64,000 nucleotides of DNA. Source: Phyllobacterium chamaecytisi (GTDB lineage: Bacteria > Pseudomonadota > Alphaproteobacteria > Rhizobiales > Rhizobiaceae). The notes below the pieces were generated by a model. The model made no database searches, had not been told where the DNA came from, and was given only the letters and a program-made list of their open reading frames with translations. Of the stretch, positions 1 through 9,323 are shown piece by piece. Position 1 is the stretch's first letter. Each line of letters begins with the position of its first letter. Both the position numbers and the translations under genes were made by a program. Location of the stretch: assembly GCF_020164455.1 (NCBI RefSeq), contig NZ_JAIQWW010000017.1, positions 62,001 through 126,000 on the forward strand, given 5' to 3'.

Positions 1-1203
1 CTCGAAGCCAAGGATGATCTGGCTTTGATCATGACCCTGGAGCAAGGCAAGCCGCTGGCCGAATCTCGCGGCGAAATCGACTATGCTGCATCTTTCATCG
101 AATGGTATGCGGAAGAAGCCAAACGGCTCAACGCCGAGGGCGTTACCAGTCATCTGCCGCATGCCGAAATGATTGTTCGGCGCGAGGCCTTGGGCGTTGT
201 CGGTGTAGTAACACCGTGGAACTTTCCATCGGCGATGCTGACGAGAAAAGCTGCAGCGGCGCTGGCGGCCGGGTGCACGATCGTTGCGCATCCATCGTCC
301 GAAACGCCATTGTCGGCACTGGCATTGGCCGAACTTGCCGACCGCGCAGGTATTCCGGGTGGCGTTTTCAACATCGTCACAGGCGACGCAGCTACCATTG
401 TCGGCCGTCTCTGTGAAGATTCGCGCGTTCGAGCTTTGAGTTTCACCGGTTCGACGGAAATTGGACGTTTGATCGCCGCCCAATGCGCTCCGACAATGAA
501 AAACCTGATCATGGAGCTCGGCGGCCATGCGCCGTTGATCATTTTCGCCGACGCCGATATCGATCGTGCGGTGGATATCGCCATCGATGCAAAATTCGCA
601 ACGTCCGGTCAGGATTGCCTCGCGGCCAATCGCATATATGTCGAGCGCTCAATTCAAGACCCTTTTGCCGCTGCACTTACCAAGCGAATTGTGGAGCTCA
701 GGGTCGCATCGGGACTAACCGAAGGTACCGATATCGGGCCGTTGATGCACGAACGAGCGGTGCAGAAGGTTGAAGAACAAGTCGCAGATGCCTTGGCGCG
801 CGGGGCGAATTGCGTCGCCGGTGGTAAACGCCATCAGGCCGGATCGCTCTTCTACGAGCCGACGCTTCTGACCAATGTCTCCGACAATGCGCTGATCATG
901 CACGAGGAAACGTTTGGTCCTGTCGCGGCGATCACCTCGTTCGATACCGAAGACGAAGTCATCGCACGGGCCAACGCCACGCAATACGGTCTTGTCGCCT
1001 ATGCCGTCACGAAGGATGGAGCGCGCATGCTGCGTCTTGGACGCAAACTCGAATACGGCATGGTCGCGATCAATCGTGTGAAAATCACCGGCGCGCCGAT
1101 TCCATTCGGTGGCGTCAAACAGTCAGGTCTTGGCCGCGAGGGCTCGCGTCATGGAATCGAGACTTTCACCGAACTCAAATATCTCTGCATCGATACGCAC
1201 TGA
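1..1203 (+). CDS. gabD: NAD(P)-dependent succinate-semialdehyde dehydrogenase, 5' end cut off
   Basis: Aldehyde dehydrogenase superfamily enzyme, oxidising succinate semialdehyde to succinate in GABA/amine catabolism. The reading frame is open from the first base, so the N-terminus lies outside the window; about 400 of an expected ~480 residues are visible. Landmarks are the PWNFP cofactor-site motif, the FTGST loop, the general-base glutamate in MELGG, and the catalytic cysteine in SGQDC 34 residues later; the C-terminus is intact with PFGGVKQSG. It ends 18 bases before an aminotransferase gene, which supports a transaminase-dehydrogenase pathway. Substrate is assigned from overall resemblance to GabD and from context; a related semialdehyde is possible. 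Confidence 0.85.
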   Translation, partial: LEAKDDLALIMTLEQGKPLAESRGEIDYAASFIEWYAEEAKRLNAEGVTSHLPHAEMIVRREALGVVGVVTPWNFPSAMLTRKAAAALAAGCTIVAHPSSETPLSALALAELADRAGIPGGVFNIVTGDAATIVGRLCEDSRVRALSFTGSTEIGRLIAAQCAPTMKNLIMELGGHAPLIIFADADIDRAVDIAIDAKFATSGQDCLAANRIYVERSIQDPFAAALTKRIVELRVASGLTEGTDIGPLMHERAVQKVEEQVADALARGANCVAGGKRHQAGSLFYEPTLLTNVSDNALIMHEETFGPVAAITSFDTEDEVIARANATQYGLVAYAVTKDGARMLRLGRKLEYGMVAINRVKITGAPIPFGGVKQSGLGREGSRHGIETFTELKYLCIDTH

Positions 1204-1221
1204 ATTTTAAAGGAAATCATC

Positions 1222-2601
1222 ATGCTTGACCGCTCTAACGAACTGAACGCCTGGGACCGGGATCATTTCTTTCACCCCTCGACGCATATGGGTACCCATG
1301 CGCGCGGCGAAACGCCGACCCGGGTGATCAGCGGCGGCGAGGGCGTTCACATCACTGACAGCGCAGGTCGGACGAGCATCGATGCGTTTGCCGGGCTTTA
1401 TTGCGTCAATGTGGGCTATGGGCGGACGGAAATCGCCGACGCGATTGCCAAGCAGGCCAAGGAGCTCGCTTATTACCACGCCTATGTCGGGCATGGCACG
1501 GATGCGTCGATCACATTGGCCAAGATGATTATCGACCGCGCGCCGGAAGGCATGAGCCGCGTCTATTTCGGTCTGTCCGGTTCGGACGCGAACGAGACCA
1601 ACATCAAATTGGTCTGGTACTACAACAATGTGCTCGGACGTCCGGAGAAGAAGAAGATCATCTCGCGCTGGCGCGGCTATCATGGCTCTGGAGTCATGAC
1701 TGGCAGTCTGACCGGCCTTGAGCTATTCCACAATGCTTTCGATCTGCCCCGTGCGCCGATCTTGCACACCGAAGCGCCTTACTATTTCCGCCGCGAAGAC
1801 CGCTCGATGAGCGAGGAGCAGTTCTCCCGGCATTGCGCCGACAAGCTTGAGGAGATGATCCTCGCCCAAGGTCCGGAAACGGTGGCCGCGTTCATTGGCG
1901 AACCGATCCTCGGCACAGGCGGTATTGTGCCGCCGCCGGCCCATTATTGGCAAAAAATCCAGGCTGTTCTGAATAAATACGACATCTTGTTGATTGCCGA
2001 TGAGGTCGTGACCGGCTTTGGCCGTCTGGGCACCATGTTCGGTTCCGATCACTACGGTATCAAGCCGGACCTGATCACTATCGCCAAGGGTTTGACCTCC
2101 GCCTATGCGCCGCTGTCGGGCGTCATCGTTTCCGACAAGGTCTGGCAAGTGCTGGTGCAAGGCTCGGATATGCTGGGTGCGCTCGGTCACGGCTGGACCT
2201 ATTCGGCACACCCGATTTGCACGGCCGCCGGGGTTGCCAACCTCGAATTGATCGACAAGCTCGATCTCGTGACCAATGCAGGTGAGACAGGTGCTTATTT
2301 CTGGAGCCAATTGACGCAAGCGCTGGCTGATCATCCGATCGTCGGCGAGGTTCGTGGCGACGGTATGCTGGCGGCTGTCGAGTTTGTCGCGGACAAGGAC
2401 GACCGCAAGTTCTTCGATCCAGCATTGAAAGTCGGACCGCGTATTGCAACGGCACTGGCAGAACGGGGCGTCATTGGCCGCGCCATGCCGCAAGGCGATA
2501 TTCTCGGCTTCGCGCCACCCCTGTGTCTGACACGGGACGAAGCGGATATCGTGGTCAAAGCCGCAGCCGACGCTGTCAAATCGGTAGCCAAGACACTCTG
2601 A
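1222..2601 (+). CDS. class III PLP-dependent aminotransferase (omega-amino acid/amine:pyruvate type)
   Basis: A 459-residue fold-type I, class III aminotransferase, moving an amino group from an omega-amino acid or amine to a keto acid such as pyruvate. Visible landmarks are the SGSDA phosphate-binding loop near residue 120, the YHG motif near 153, the PLP-pyridine aspartate in IADEVVTGFGR (about D260) and the Schiff-base lysine in TIAKGLT (about K289). The start has a good AAGGAA ribosome site 8 bases upstream. It lies between a semialdehyde dehydrogenase and a quinone-reductase-like gene on the same strand with gaps of 18 and 10 bases, so an operon is likely. The exact amine (GABA, beta-alanine, putrescine-derived) cannot be read from sequence. 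Confidence 0.88.
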   Translation: MLDRSNELNAWDRDHFFHPSTHMGTHARGETPTRVISGGEGVHITDSAGRTSIDAFAGLYCVNVGYGRTEIADAIAKQAKELAYYHAYVGHGTDASITLAKMIIDRAPEGMSRVYFGLSGSDANETNIKLVWYYNNVLGRPEKKKIISRWRGYHGSGVMTGSLTGLELFHNAFDLPRAPILHTEAPYYFRREDRSMSEEQFSRHCADKLEEMILAQGPETVAAFIGEPILGTGGIVPPPAHYWQKIQAVLNKYDILLIADEVVTGFGRLGTMFGSDHYGIKPDLITIAKGLTSAYAPLSGVIVSDKVWQVLVQGSDMLGALGHGWTYSAHPICTAAGVANLELIDKLDLVTNAGETGAYFWSQLTQALADHPIVGEVRGDGMLAAVEFVADKDDRKFFDPALKVGPRIATALAERGVIGRAMPQGDILGFAPPLCLTRDEADIVVKAAADAVKSVAKTL

Positions 2602-2611
2602 GGTAGCGAAG

Positions 2612-3706
2612 ATGAAGCACGAGAAGTTTCCGAAAACCATGGCCGCGGTTCAACTCATCGGTCATGGCGGTCTCGACAAGCTGATCTACAACACCCAGGT
2701 ACCGGTTCCAGCGCCAGCTGCAGGCGAAGTGCTGATTTCGGTCACGGCATGCGGCATGAACAATACGGATGTTTGGGTGCGCGAAGGCGCCTATGGCACC
2801 GAGGAAGATGCCGGCGCCGTTTCCACATGGCGCAGGCAAGAGCCGACGCTGACCTTTCCGCGTATTCAGGGAACTGACATTGTCGGAAATATAGCGGCTG
2901 TCGGCGAGGGCGTCCCGCAGGACCGCGTTGGTCAGCGTGTGATGGTGGACTTCTCCATCTATAATCGCGACGACGATAGCCTTGCAGATATCGATTATAT
3001 TGGCCACGGCCGCGATGGCGGCTATGCGGAATACGTCACGGTGCCCGCCGAGAACGCTCATGTCGTAAATACGGACATGAGCGATATCGAACTGGCGACG
3101 TTCTGCTGTGCTTACCTGACCGGCGAACAGATGCTGGAACGGGCAGGGCTGAAACATGGCGAACGCATACTTGTCACTGGCGCGTCCGGCGGTGTCGGTT
3201 CGGGCATTGTCCAGCTTGCCCGGGCGCGCGGCGCAATTCCCTATGCACTCGTTGGACCTGGCAAGGAACAGGCACTGCTCGATCTCGGCGCCGAAGCAGT
3301 CATCACGCGCGGTACGCAAGATCTCGTTGCTGCCGTCAATGATGCAACGGGCGGGAAGCCAATCGATGTCGTTGCCGATCTCGTCGGTGGTGCGATGTTC
3401 AACGATCTGCTGCGCATACTGCGCGCCGAGGGCCGCTATACCACAGCGGGAGCGATCGGTGGACCGGTCGTGCAGCTGGACCTGCGTACCATGTACCTCA
3501 AGCAGCTCGCTCTGCATGGATCATCGCAGGGTACGCGCGGCGATTTCCGTCGTATCTTGCGCTACATAAAGGAAGGCAAGATCAAGCCGCTCGTTGGTGG
3601 TGTCTATCGCTTGTCCGAGTTTCACAAAGCGCAGACCGATTTCATGGCAAAGGGATTTGTCGGGAAACTGGTTGTGGTGCCGGATTCGAAATTTCCGCAA
3701 GCGTAG
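2612..3706 (+). CDS. MDR-family alcohol dehydrogenase/quinone reductase-like protein
   Basis: A 364-residue medium-chain dehydrogenase/reductase. The N-terminal GroES-like half carries an ACGMNNTD motif near residue 47. The Rossmann half carries the nucleotide-binding VTGASGGVGSGIVQ stretch near 188-201. I see no structural-zinc cysteine cluster, so the protein is closer to zinc-independent quinone/enoyl reductases than to classical zinc alcohol dehydrogenases. The ATG follows a GAGG ribosome site, 10 bases after the aminotransferase stop, so it is probably the last gene of the amine-catabolic operon. Its reaction there is unknown; reduction or oxidation of an aldehyde intermediate is a guess. 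Confidence 0.8.
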   Translation: MKHEKFPKTMAAVQLIGHGGLDKLIYNTQVPVPAPAAGEVLISVTACGMNNTDVWVREGAYGTEEDAGAVSTWRRQEPTLTFPRIQGTDIVGNIAAVGEGVPQDRVGQRVMVDFSIYNRDDDSLADIDYIGHGRDGGYAEYVTVPAENAHVVNTDMSDIELATFCCAYLTGEQMLERAGLKHGERILVTGASGGVGSGIVQLARARGAIPYALVGPGKEQALLDLGAEAVITRGTQDLVAAVNDATGGKPIDVVADLVGGAMFNDLLRILRAEGRYTTAGAIGGPVVQLDLRTMYLKQLALHGSSQGTRGDFRRILRYIKEGKIKPLVGGVYRLSEFHKAQTDFMAKGFVGKLVVVPDSKFPQA

Positions 3707-3718
3707 GAGCGGTCTGGC

Positions 3719-4651
3719 TTACAGGCTGCTTTGGTTCGATTCGGCGACGGCGCCATAATTCTCGCTGGCGGCGTGCCATCGGTCCGCTGCAAGCTCGATG
3801 AAAGCCTTGACCAAGGGCGAAAGGTGTCGGCTGCTCGGGTATACGACATGGAGGCCGCCGACCGATGTCGTGTAATCGTCGAGAACGCGGCGCAACCGCC
3901 CGTCCTTGATAGGAGTCGCAGCCGCCTGGTAGGGTATTTGGGCGATGCCGTAGCCAGCAATTGCAGCAGCAGTTACCGCCTGCATTTCGTTGGCGGCGAA
4001 GCGCCCAGACACTGCAACCGTTTCCGGGCCATGCAAGCCTTCCAACACCCAGTGCAGATTCGCTATCGACGGGCCAGCGATGACGCAGTGGTGGCGCGCG
4101 AGGTCCGCCGGCACTAATGGCACGCCATGACGGGTGAGATAGTCTGGACTGGCGCATAGAATTCTATGCGTAGAGCCGAGTTTGCGGGCGATCAGTGTGG
4201 AGTCTGGAAGGACCCCGGTGCGAAATGCGAGGTCTATACCATTCTCGACCAGATTGAGCGTGTCGTCGGTCAGGCACAACTCGACTTTGGTTTTCGGATA
4301 CGTCGCCAGAAAATCGAAAATCGCGCTGGACAGAAAGTGACCACCAAAGCCGACCGGAGCCGATATCCGGATTATGCCCGACGGCTCTGCCCTCGCTTCG
4401 GCGAGCAGTAGATTAGCATCTTCAATTGTCCGCAGCGCTTGGCTGCTCTGTTCGTAGTAGAGACGTCCTGCATCCGTCACATTGAGGCTGCGTGTTGTGC
4501 GCTGAAGCAGGCGGACGCCGACCTCGCGCTCAAGCGCTGCAACGCGGCGGCTGACCGTCGTCTTGGGCATGCCCAGCAGCCGCGCGGCGGCCGTGAAGCT
4601 ACCGGCCTCGATGACGCGAGCGAACACTACAATATCGTTGAGATCCAGCAT
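3719..4651 (-). CDS. LysR-family transcriptional regulator
   Basis: LysR-type regulator of about 310 residues. The N-terminal winged helix-turn-helix contains a typical EAGSFTAAARLLGMPKTTVS helix pair, followed by an inducer-binding domain with a FGGHFLSSAIFDFL segment. I chose the ATG at 4651 (MLDLND), which matches the usual N-terminus of this subfamily; a TTG 30 bases upstream is an alternative. It is divergent from the NmrA-like gene with only about 100 bases between starts, the classic arrangement in which a LysR protein controls its neighbour. Its stop is 12 bases from the convergent reductase gene's stop. Confidence 0.88.
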   Translation of the reverse strand: MLDLNDIVVFARVIEAGSFTAAARLLGMPKTTVSRRVAALEREVGVRLLQRTTRSLNVTDAGRLYYEQSSQALRTIEDANLLLAEARAEPSGIIRISAPVGFGGHFLSSAIFDFLATYPKTKVELCLTDDTLNLVENGIDLAFRTGVLPDSTLIARKLGSTHRILCASPDYLTRHGVPLVPADLARHHCVIAGPSIANLHWVLEGLHGPETVAVSGRFAANEMQAVTAAAIAGYGIAQIPYQAAATPIKDGRLRRVLDDYTTSVGGLHVVYPSSRHLSPLVKAFIELAADRWHAASENYGAVAESNQSSL

Positions 4652-4750
4652 TGTATCCAAATTCGGGACGATGTTTTCCAATTATAGACTATTATGGTTT
4701 AATGTGACAGGCCTTAACTTTGCTTCATTGGAAACAAAAGGAGCAGAGAT

Positions 4751-5635
4751 ATGACCACCAAACGAAACGTTCTGGTTACCGGCGCTACGGGTCAGCAAGG
4801 CGGCGCGGTTGCGCACGCACTGCTATCGAGAGGACATCGCGTCAAAGCACTTACGCGTAAGCCGGACAGCGATACCGCGCGGCGACTGGCGTCGGCAGGC
4901 GCCGAGATCGTGGCCGGCGATCTCGGTGACGCGACATCCGTTTTGAAGGCTGCAAATGACGTCGATACGATGTTTTTGATGGGCAACAGCTACGAGGCCG
5001 GGGTGGAGGCGGAAACCCGCCAGGGGATCCTTGCCGCCGACGCTGCGAAGGCTGCCGGCGTCGGGCATTTGATCTATTCGTCCGTCGCCGATGCCGACAA
5101 GAAGACCGGTATCCCGCATTTCGACAGCAAATACCTTGTCGAGAAACATGTCGCCGGCCTTGGCATTCCCTACACAATCAGCGCGCCGGTCGCCTTCATG
5201 GAGAACATCGTCGCGCCGTGGTCGATTGGCGCGCTGCGCCAAGGCACGCATGCTTTCGCGATGCCTCCCAAACGCATCCTTCAACTGGTGGCCTTGGCGG
5301 ACATCGGAGCTTTCGTTGCCGCCCTGGTTGAGCGGCGCGAGCAGGTGTTCGGCAAGCGTTTCGACTTCGCCGGGGATGAGTTATCCGGCGAGGAGCAGGT
5401 GAAAATCCTCTCGCAAGCCATCGGCCGCCCGATCAACTATCAGGAAATCCCGATCGCCGCAGCCCGCCAGCAAAGCGAGGATGTGGCACTCATGTTCGAA
5501 TGGTTCGACCGCGTCGGCTATGACGTCGATATCACCGCCTTGCAGCGGGATTTCCCGGAAGTCAGCTGGCACAGTTTCGCCGACTGGGCGCGCAAGTTTG
5601 ACTGGAGTTTTCTTGAACAGTCGTCTTCTAGCTGA
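4751..5635 (+). CDS. NmrA-like NAD(P)-binding oxidoreductase
   Basis: A 294-residue atypical short-chain dehydrogenase of the NmrA/NAD(P)H-azoreductase-sensor group. The N-terminus carries a Rossmann motif, VTGATGQQGGAVAHAL, a few residues in. No canonical YxxxK catalytic pair is evident, so it may sense or bind the cofactor rather than catalyse; family members include quinone reductases such as QorB and redox sensors such as HSCARG. The start follows an AAGGAG ribosome site. It is transcribed divergently from the LysR gene, which is the likely regulator. Native substrate unknown. Confidence 0.82.
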   Translation: MTTKRNVLVTGATGQQGGAVAHALLSRGHRVKALTRKPDSDTARRLASAGAEIVAGDLGDATSVLKAANDVDTMFLMGNSYEAGVEAETRQGILAADAAKAAGVGHLIYSSVADADKKTGIPHFDSKYLVEKHVAGLGIPYTISAPVAFMENIVAPWSIGALRQGTHAFAMPPKRILQLVALADIGAFVAALVERREQVFGKRFDFAGDELSGEEQVKILSQAIGRPINYQEIPIAAARQQSEDVALMFEWFDRVGYDVDITALQRDFPEVSWHSFADWARKFDWSFLEQSSSS

Positions 5636-5716
5636 GCTCTTATAGACATCCCCGGGCGATGAAACCCGGGCGGAAGCGGATCAGCAATCGCAAAAATTGG
5701 TGGTCCGCTTCCCATT

Positions 5717-6229
5717 TCACTTCTTTGCTTGTGAAGTGGAGCGTCTGTTACGCGTCGTCTGTGGTGTATCCCTGTCAGATACTTCATTTTCCACAGACGC
5801 ACTCAATCTTTGATAAATGCCCAATCCGACGACCAACAACACGCCGGTGAGCAGCAGGAGGGTGGGGTAAATCATCATGGGGACGTCTTTTTTCCCAGCC
5901 TCGAATACCGCGACCAATCCTTCGAGAAACACTGCGATGGCGATCGTCGAGATGAATTTTGTCAAACTCCTGCGTGCCTCGTCGGCTCGACGCATCTCAC
6001 GGGCGCGAATTGCCTCTTCTTCCAACAGGTATTTGCCGACATCGAACACCGCGATGGCAATGACGGTGTATCCCACTGCTTCAAGCAGGGTCGTGCCGAT
6101 GTCGGCACTATATGTCAGCAAATCGCTCGCAACTTCATAGGCTGCGTAAGCGATCAAACCGAAAGCCAGCAACATGAGAAACGTGCTGGCGACTGCGAAT
6201 GCAATGCGGGTAACTCTGTCGAAAATCAT
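5717..6229 (-). CDS. conserved membrane protein of unknown function
   Basis: A 170-residue protein with four predicted membrane segments, at roughly residues 7-30, 43-63, 92-113 and 119-142. Between the second and third lies a charged segment (EEEAIRAREMRRADEARRS) that is probably cytoplasmic. The C-terminal tail is polar and basic (TTRNRRSTSQAKK). The start has an AAGGA directly before the ATG and a GGGGGA further up. I do not recognise the family with confidence. No neighbour in the same direction suggests a role. Confidence 0.7.
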   Translation of the reverse strand: MIFDRVTRIAFAVASTFLMLLAFGLIAYAAYEVASDLLTYSADIGTTLLEAVGYTVIAIAVFDVGKYLLEEEAIRAREMRRADEARRSLTKFISTIAIAVFLEGLVAVFEAGKKDVPMMIYPTLLLLTGVLLVVGLGIYQRLSASVENEVSDRDTPQTTRNRRSTSQAKK

Positions 6230-6796
6230 TCCTTAAGTTCCCCCTGAAAATTTCCTCTGAGATATCTCTCGTCTTTTGGGATCGCTTCAACACGGCAGCA
6301 CATTTAGATGAATCGCAAACGTTGTATTCTCGGCAACCTCGATCATTGCACTATATAAGTTGCATATCAGCTAATCTCTCAGCTTGTTACCGACCAGTTT
6401 GCGCAGGAATCGGGTGGCACACCGTTTCGGTGAGTGAAACAGTGGGCTTATGCTCGCTGGAGTTGAACCTATGGAACATCTGTTGACTGGTATGCACGCA
6501 ATTGCTGCATCGCGCGGCGATGGTCTGCTCCCCGAACTGGCAAGGGCCTTGAGCAAACACGGCTCCCAAAACGACGGCAACGCTTGCCCGCCGCCCTACG
6601 AGGCGGCAATCATCAGACCGCCCAATTGGGAGAGGAAAGAGGCCGGAGTGCGAAATGCTGTCTAATGGCATTGGGCTGGATGTGAACGCGTCGCCGTCTC
6701 CTGCATTTTTACATATCGGTAAAATGCTTGGCATTTTCGCAACGCCTTTTGGAATCAAACCGCTTTAAGCTGGCTACGCCCAACGGAGTTTGAAGA
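6230..6796. other. 567-base gap without a convincing gene
   Basis: Open frames here (for example 6450-6665 on the plus strand and 6387-6758 on the minus strand) overlap each other, have unbalanced composition and lack good ribosome sites or recognisable motifs. The segment probably holds the promoters of the membrane protein to its left and the secreted protein to its right. I see no clear RNA gene or repeat. Confidence 0.4.
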
Positions 6797-7198
6797 ATGG
6801 TTCGCTATCTATTGATGTCTTTCACATACATCACTTTGCAAATAAGCGCCGCCCACGCCGACGACACATCATTCGAAGGTAAGTGGCAGCAGATTGCTTC
6901 TACCGCTGGCGAATGCCGAACATGCGCAGTTGAATTCAAATTCGCGGGCGCATTGCTCAGTGTTAATGCGAACAATGGATGGAACGCCACTGTCCAAAAT
7001 GTTTCGGACTCATCCAGGTCGGCATCTGCGAACGGCCATTGGAGCAGGGACGCTGGCTATCTGGCGGGTTCACCGTTCAGGGCATTCTTCGAGATAGTGG
7101 ATTCACGCTTGTTTATGAAAATGCTCGTTCGAAAGAAGGACGGATCGATGATGGCTATCAAAGCCATCTTTGAGCGATCGTCTCAACCAACCGCATAA
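6797..7198 (+). CDS. small exported protein of unknown function
   Basis: A 133-residue protein starting with a probable Sec signal peptide (basic start, hydrophobic LLMSFTYITLQIS, cleavage after AHA). The mature part has a W-Q tract, a CRTC cysteine pair near residues 40-43 that may form a disulfide, and a C-terminal beta-rich region with the segment RDAGYLAGSPFRAFFEIVDS. A GGAG ribosome site lies 10 bases before the ATG. The layout suggests a periplasmic beta-barrel fold of the lipocalin or DUF2147 type, but that is a guess. It stands alone ahead of an apparently frameshifted gene. Confidence 0.6.
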   Translation: MVRYLLMSFTYITLQISAAHADDTSFEGKWQQIASTAGECRTCAVEFKFAGALLSVNANNGWNATVQNVSDSSRSASANGHWSRDAGYLAGSPFRAFFEIVDSRLFMKMLVRKKDGSMMAIKAIFERSSQPTA

Positions 7199-7206
7199 GC
7201 CGATGG

Positions 7207-7535
7207 ATGGTATCATTCACTTCGATCCGCGACGGCCTGCGCAAGGCGCTCGACGAGATCGAGCCGGGCCACGCACTAGCAGGGGATGACGAAGTTGGGA
7301 GCATTGCGCTCGTGGAGGCATTCCCCCCATTTTCCAAGCACTTGAAAGCATTGGGTTTTTCGGCGAGCAACACAAAAAACGCTCCATCGACCTCTACGAG
7401 GAAATCGCGGCGCTCAAAAGCGAGCTGTCCGACATCGCCAGCGACCGGCCCTCCGCCACGCGAGAGGTGGTGATCCTGTGCCGCGAAGTTCAAAGTTTGC
7501 GCGCGGAAATCGACGCTCTGAGAAAGCGGCCATGA
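7207..7535 (+). pseudogene. frameshifted small gene encoding a C-terminal coiled-coil protein
   Basis: The first part reads in one frame from ATG 7207 (VSFTSIRDGLRKALDEIEPG, then DDEVGSIALVEAF). After the C6 run at 7323-7328 the protein-like sequence continues in a different frame: IPPIFQALESIGFFGEQ, then IDLYEEIAALKSELSDIA, ending LRAEIDALRKRP at the TGA 7533-7535. One extra C in the run would join both parts into a single product of about 109 residues with a heptad-like coiled coil at its end. Either the gene is broken or the homopolymer was miscounted. Read alone, the first frame ends at 7473 with an unlikely Ser/Thr/Arg-rich tail. Family not recognised. Confidence 0.5.
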
Positions 7536-7577
7536 ACTGAAGCGGACGCCCGGTTGGACGTCCGCTGTTAAGGCCCG

Positions 7578-9323
7578 TTATTCGCCGGCTCGTCGCTCCG
7601 AACTCATTTGCTTAACCTGTTGAACGACCTGTTCAAGATTGTAACTAGCAGGGTCTTGCATGGGCGGGTAATCGACATAGCTCTGGAGTTCCTTCAGCCA
7701 TAGCACTTGCCCGATCGGCAGGAGGTTCCAGTCGTAGATGTAGGCGGTGACAGGCCCTGCAAGCGTTCCGCCTTGGCCCATGAGGGTCTTTATCTGCTGT
7801 CCGACCGAGGTTTCGAACGGATCGCGCTTGATATTGACAACCTGGGTCCAGTGGTAGGGAACCACACCGTTGAGGAAGCCTTCCGGTGAATCGGACACCA
7901 TCGCGAAATACATCTTCCAGTTCTTGTAGCGGACGGCAGACGGGTCCTTGCCCGAATAATAGAAGAACGTATCGCGGGCGGATTTATCCGATTTACCTTC
8001 AAGATATTCGCGTTGATTGACGCCATCGAGCGTGGTTTTGACAATACCGGGATATGTTCCTTTTTCGACCTGTGCCTTCAGCTCGTTGGCCTTTGGACCA
8101 CCGGCGATGTCGACCAGGGTAGGCAGCCAGTCAAGCGAAGCAAAGATGTCATTCTTCACGGTTCCGGGTTCAATGTGGCCAGGCCAGCGCACGACCAGAG
8201 GCGCGCGCATACCACCTTCCCAAGTGGTCAGCTTGCCGCCCTTGAATGGCGTGGTACCGCCGTCGGGGAAAGTGATGGTTTCAGCGCCGTTATCAGTCGT
8301 GAACGCGATGATGGTATTGTCGAGCTGCCCCATCTCATCGAGTTTTTTCAGCACGTAGCCAATATTATCGTCCATCTGCTTCATGCCGGCTTCATTGACG
8401 CCCCAGTCCTTGCCGCCGGGCTCGCCCACCATGCCCATGTATTTGTCGTTCAGGACGGTGGTCACATGCATGCGCGCAGGATTGTACCAGACGAAGAACG
8501 GCTTGTTGGTCTTCTTCGGATCATTGCGGTCAAGAAAATCGATGACGTGGCTCGAGATTTCCTCGTCCACCGTCTTCGAGCGTTCCAAGGTCAGCGGGCC
8601 TTCGTCCTTGCAGGTTTGGTTGGCAGCAGTCCCGTCGGAGGACTTGCAGGCCAGCATCGGACGCGGCGGCGTCAGGCAAATCGTTGTCTTGGGATCAACC
8701 GCCGCTGGATCTTCTTGAAGCCCGGGGATCGGCGTGTTCTTGCAGGGCGGTGCGACCGTCTGCTCCGTCGGCGTCTTGTTGATGTCGGGGAAACTTACGC
8801 CCTGCATGGCATCAAGATGATAAAGATATCCCCAGAACTCGTGAAAACCGTGAGCGGTCGGTAGTGCATCCGTGTGATCGCCAAGGTGGTTCTTGCCGAA
8901 CTCGCCGGTGTTATAGCCGAGGTCGCGCAGGAACCATGCAAGCGACGGAGTGCCCGGCTTCAGATACGAGGGGCTACCCGGCAGTTGTGGCGGTATCATG
9001 CCGGTCCGCAGCGGATGCATCCCGGTAAAGAATGCGTTCCGCCCTGCCGTGCAGCTTTGCTCGGCATAGTAGGTTGTAAACATCGCACCTTCCGCGCCGA
9101 TGCGATCAATGTTGGGCGTCTCCCCGACCATCAAGCCGCGGTGATAGATACCGGGCTGCATCCAGCCGATATCATCGCCCATGATGAAAAGGATATTGGG
9201 TTTGGTTTGTGCGTCCTGCGCTTCGGCAGGTGCGAACGCTCCGCAGCACACCGCCCCGGCTATTAGCGCGCCAAAGCTGTACTTCAGGATTCTACCAGTC
9301 ATTTTCAGCTTCTCCGTTGACAT
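7578..9323 (-). CDS. exported arylsulfatase-type sulfatase
   Basis: A 581-residue sulfatase/alkaline phosphatase superfamily hydrolase, cleaving sulfate (or possibly phosphonate) esters. The signal peptide has a hydrophobic core near residues 15-35 and ends AEAQ, so the enzyme acts in the periplasm. A metal-binding aspartate pair sits in MGDDIGW (residues 48-54), and the nucleophile motif CTAGR (C91) fits the CxAxR consensus for conversion of cysteine to formylglycine. TDNGAE later in the chain is a further metal-site motif. An in-frame Met at residue 8 is an alternative start. It is monocistronic here, and no formylglycine-generating enzyme is encoded in the window. Substrate unknown. Confidence 0.88.
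   Translation of the reverse strand: MSTEKLKMTGRILKYSFGALIAGAVCCGAFAPAEAQDAQTKPNILFIMGDDIGWMQPGIYHRGLMVGETPNIDRIGAEGAMFTTYYAEQSCTAGRNAFFTGMHPLRTGMIPPQLPGSPSYLKPGTPSLAWFLRDLGYNTGEFGKNHLGDHTDALPTAHGFHEFWGYLYHLDAMQGVSFPDINKTPTEQTVAPPCKNTPIPGLQEDPAAVDPKTTICLTPPRPMLACKSSDGTAANQTCKDEGPLTLERSKTVDEEISSHVIDFLDRNDPKKTNKPFFVWYNPARMHVTTVLNDKYMGMVGEPGGKDWGVNEAGMKQMDDNIGYVLKKLDEMGQLDNTIIAFTTDNGAETITFPDGGTTPFKGGKLTTWEGGMRAPLVVRWPGHIEPGTVKNDIFASLDWLPTLVDIAGGPKANELKAQVEKGTYPGIVKTTLDGVNQREYLEGKSDKSARDTFFYYSGKDPSAVRYKNWKMYFAMVSDSPEGFLNGVVPYHWTQVVNIKRDPFETSVGQQIKTLMGQGGTLAGPVTAYIYDWNLLPIGQVLWLKELQSYVDYPPMQDPASYNLEQVVQQVKQMSSERRAGE

Noticed and set aside
5650-5675. CCCGGG...CCCGGG after the NmrA-like gene as terminator
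   Set aside because: Hairpin possible but no T-run and loop choice ambiguous; not called.
6387-6758. Minus-strand open frame in the gap before the small secreted protein
   Set aside because: Random-looking composition, competing frames on the other strand, no ribosome site.
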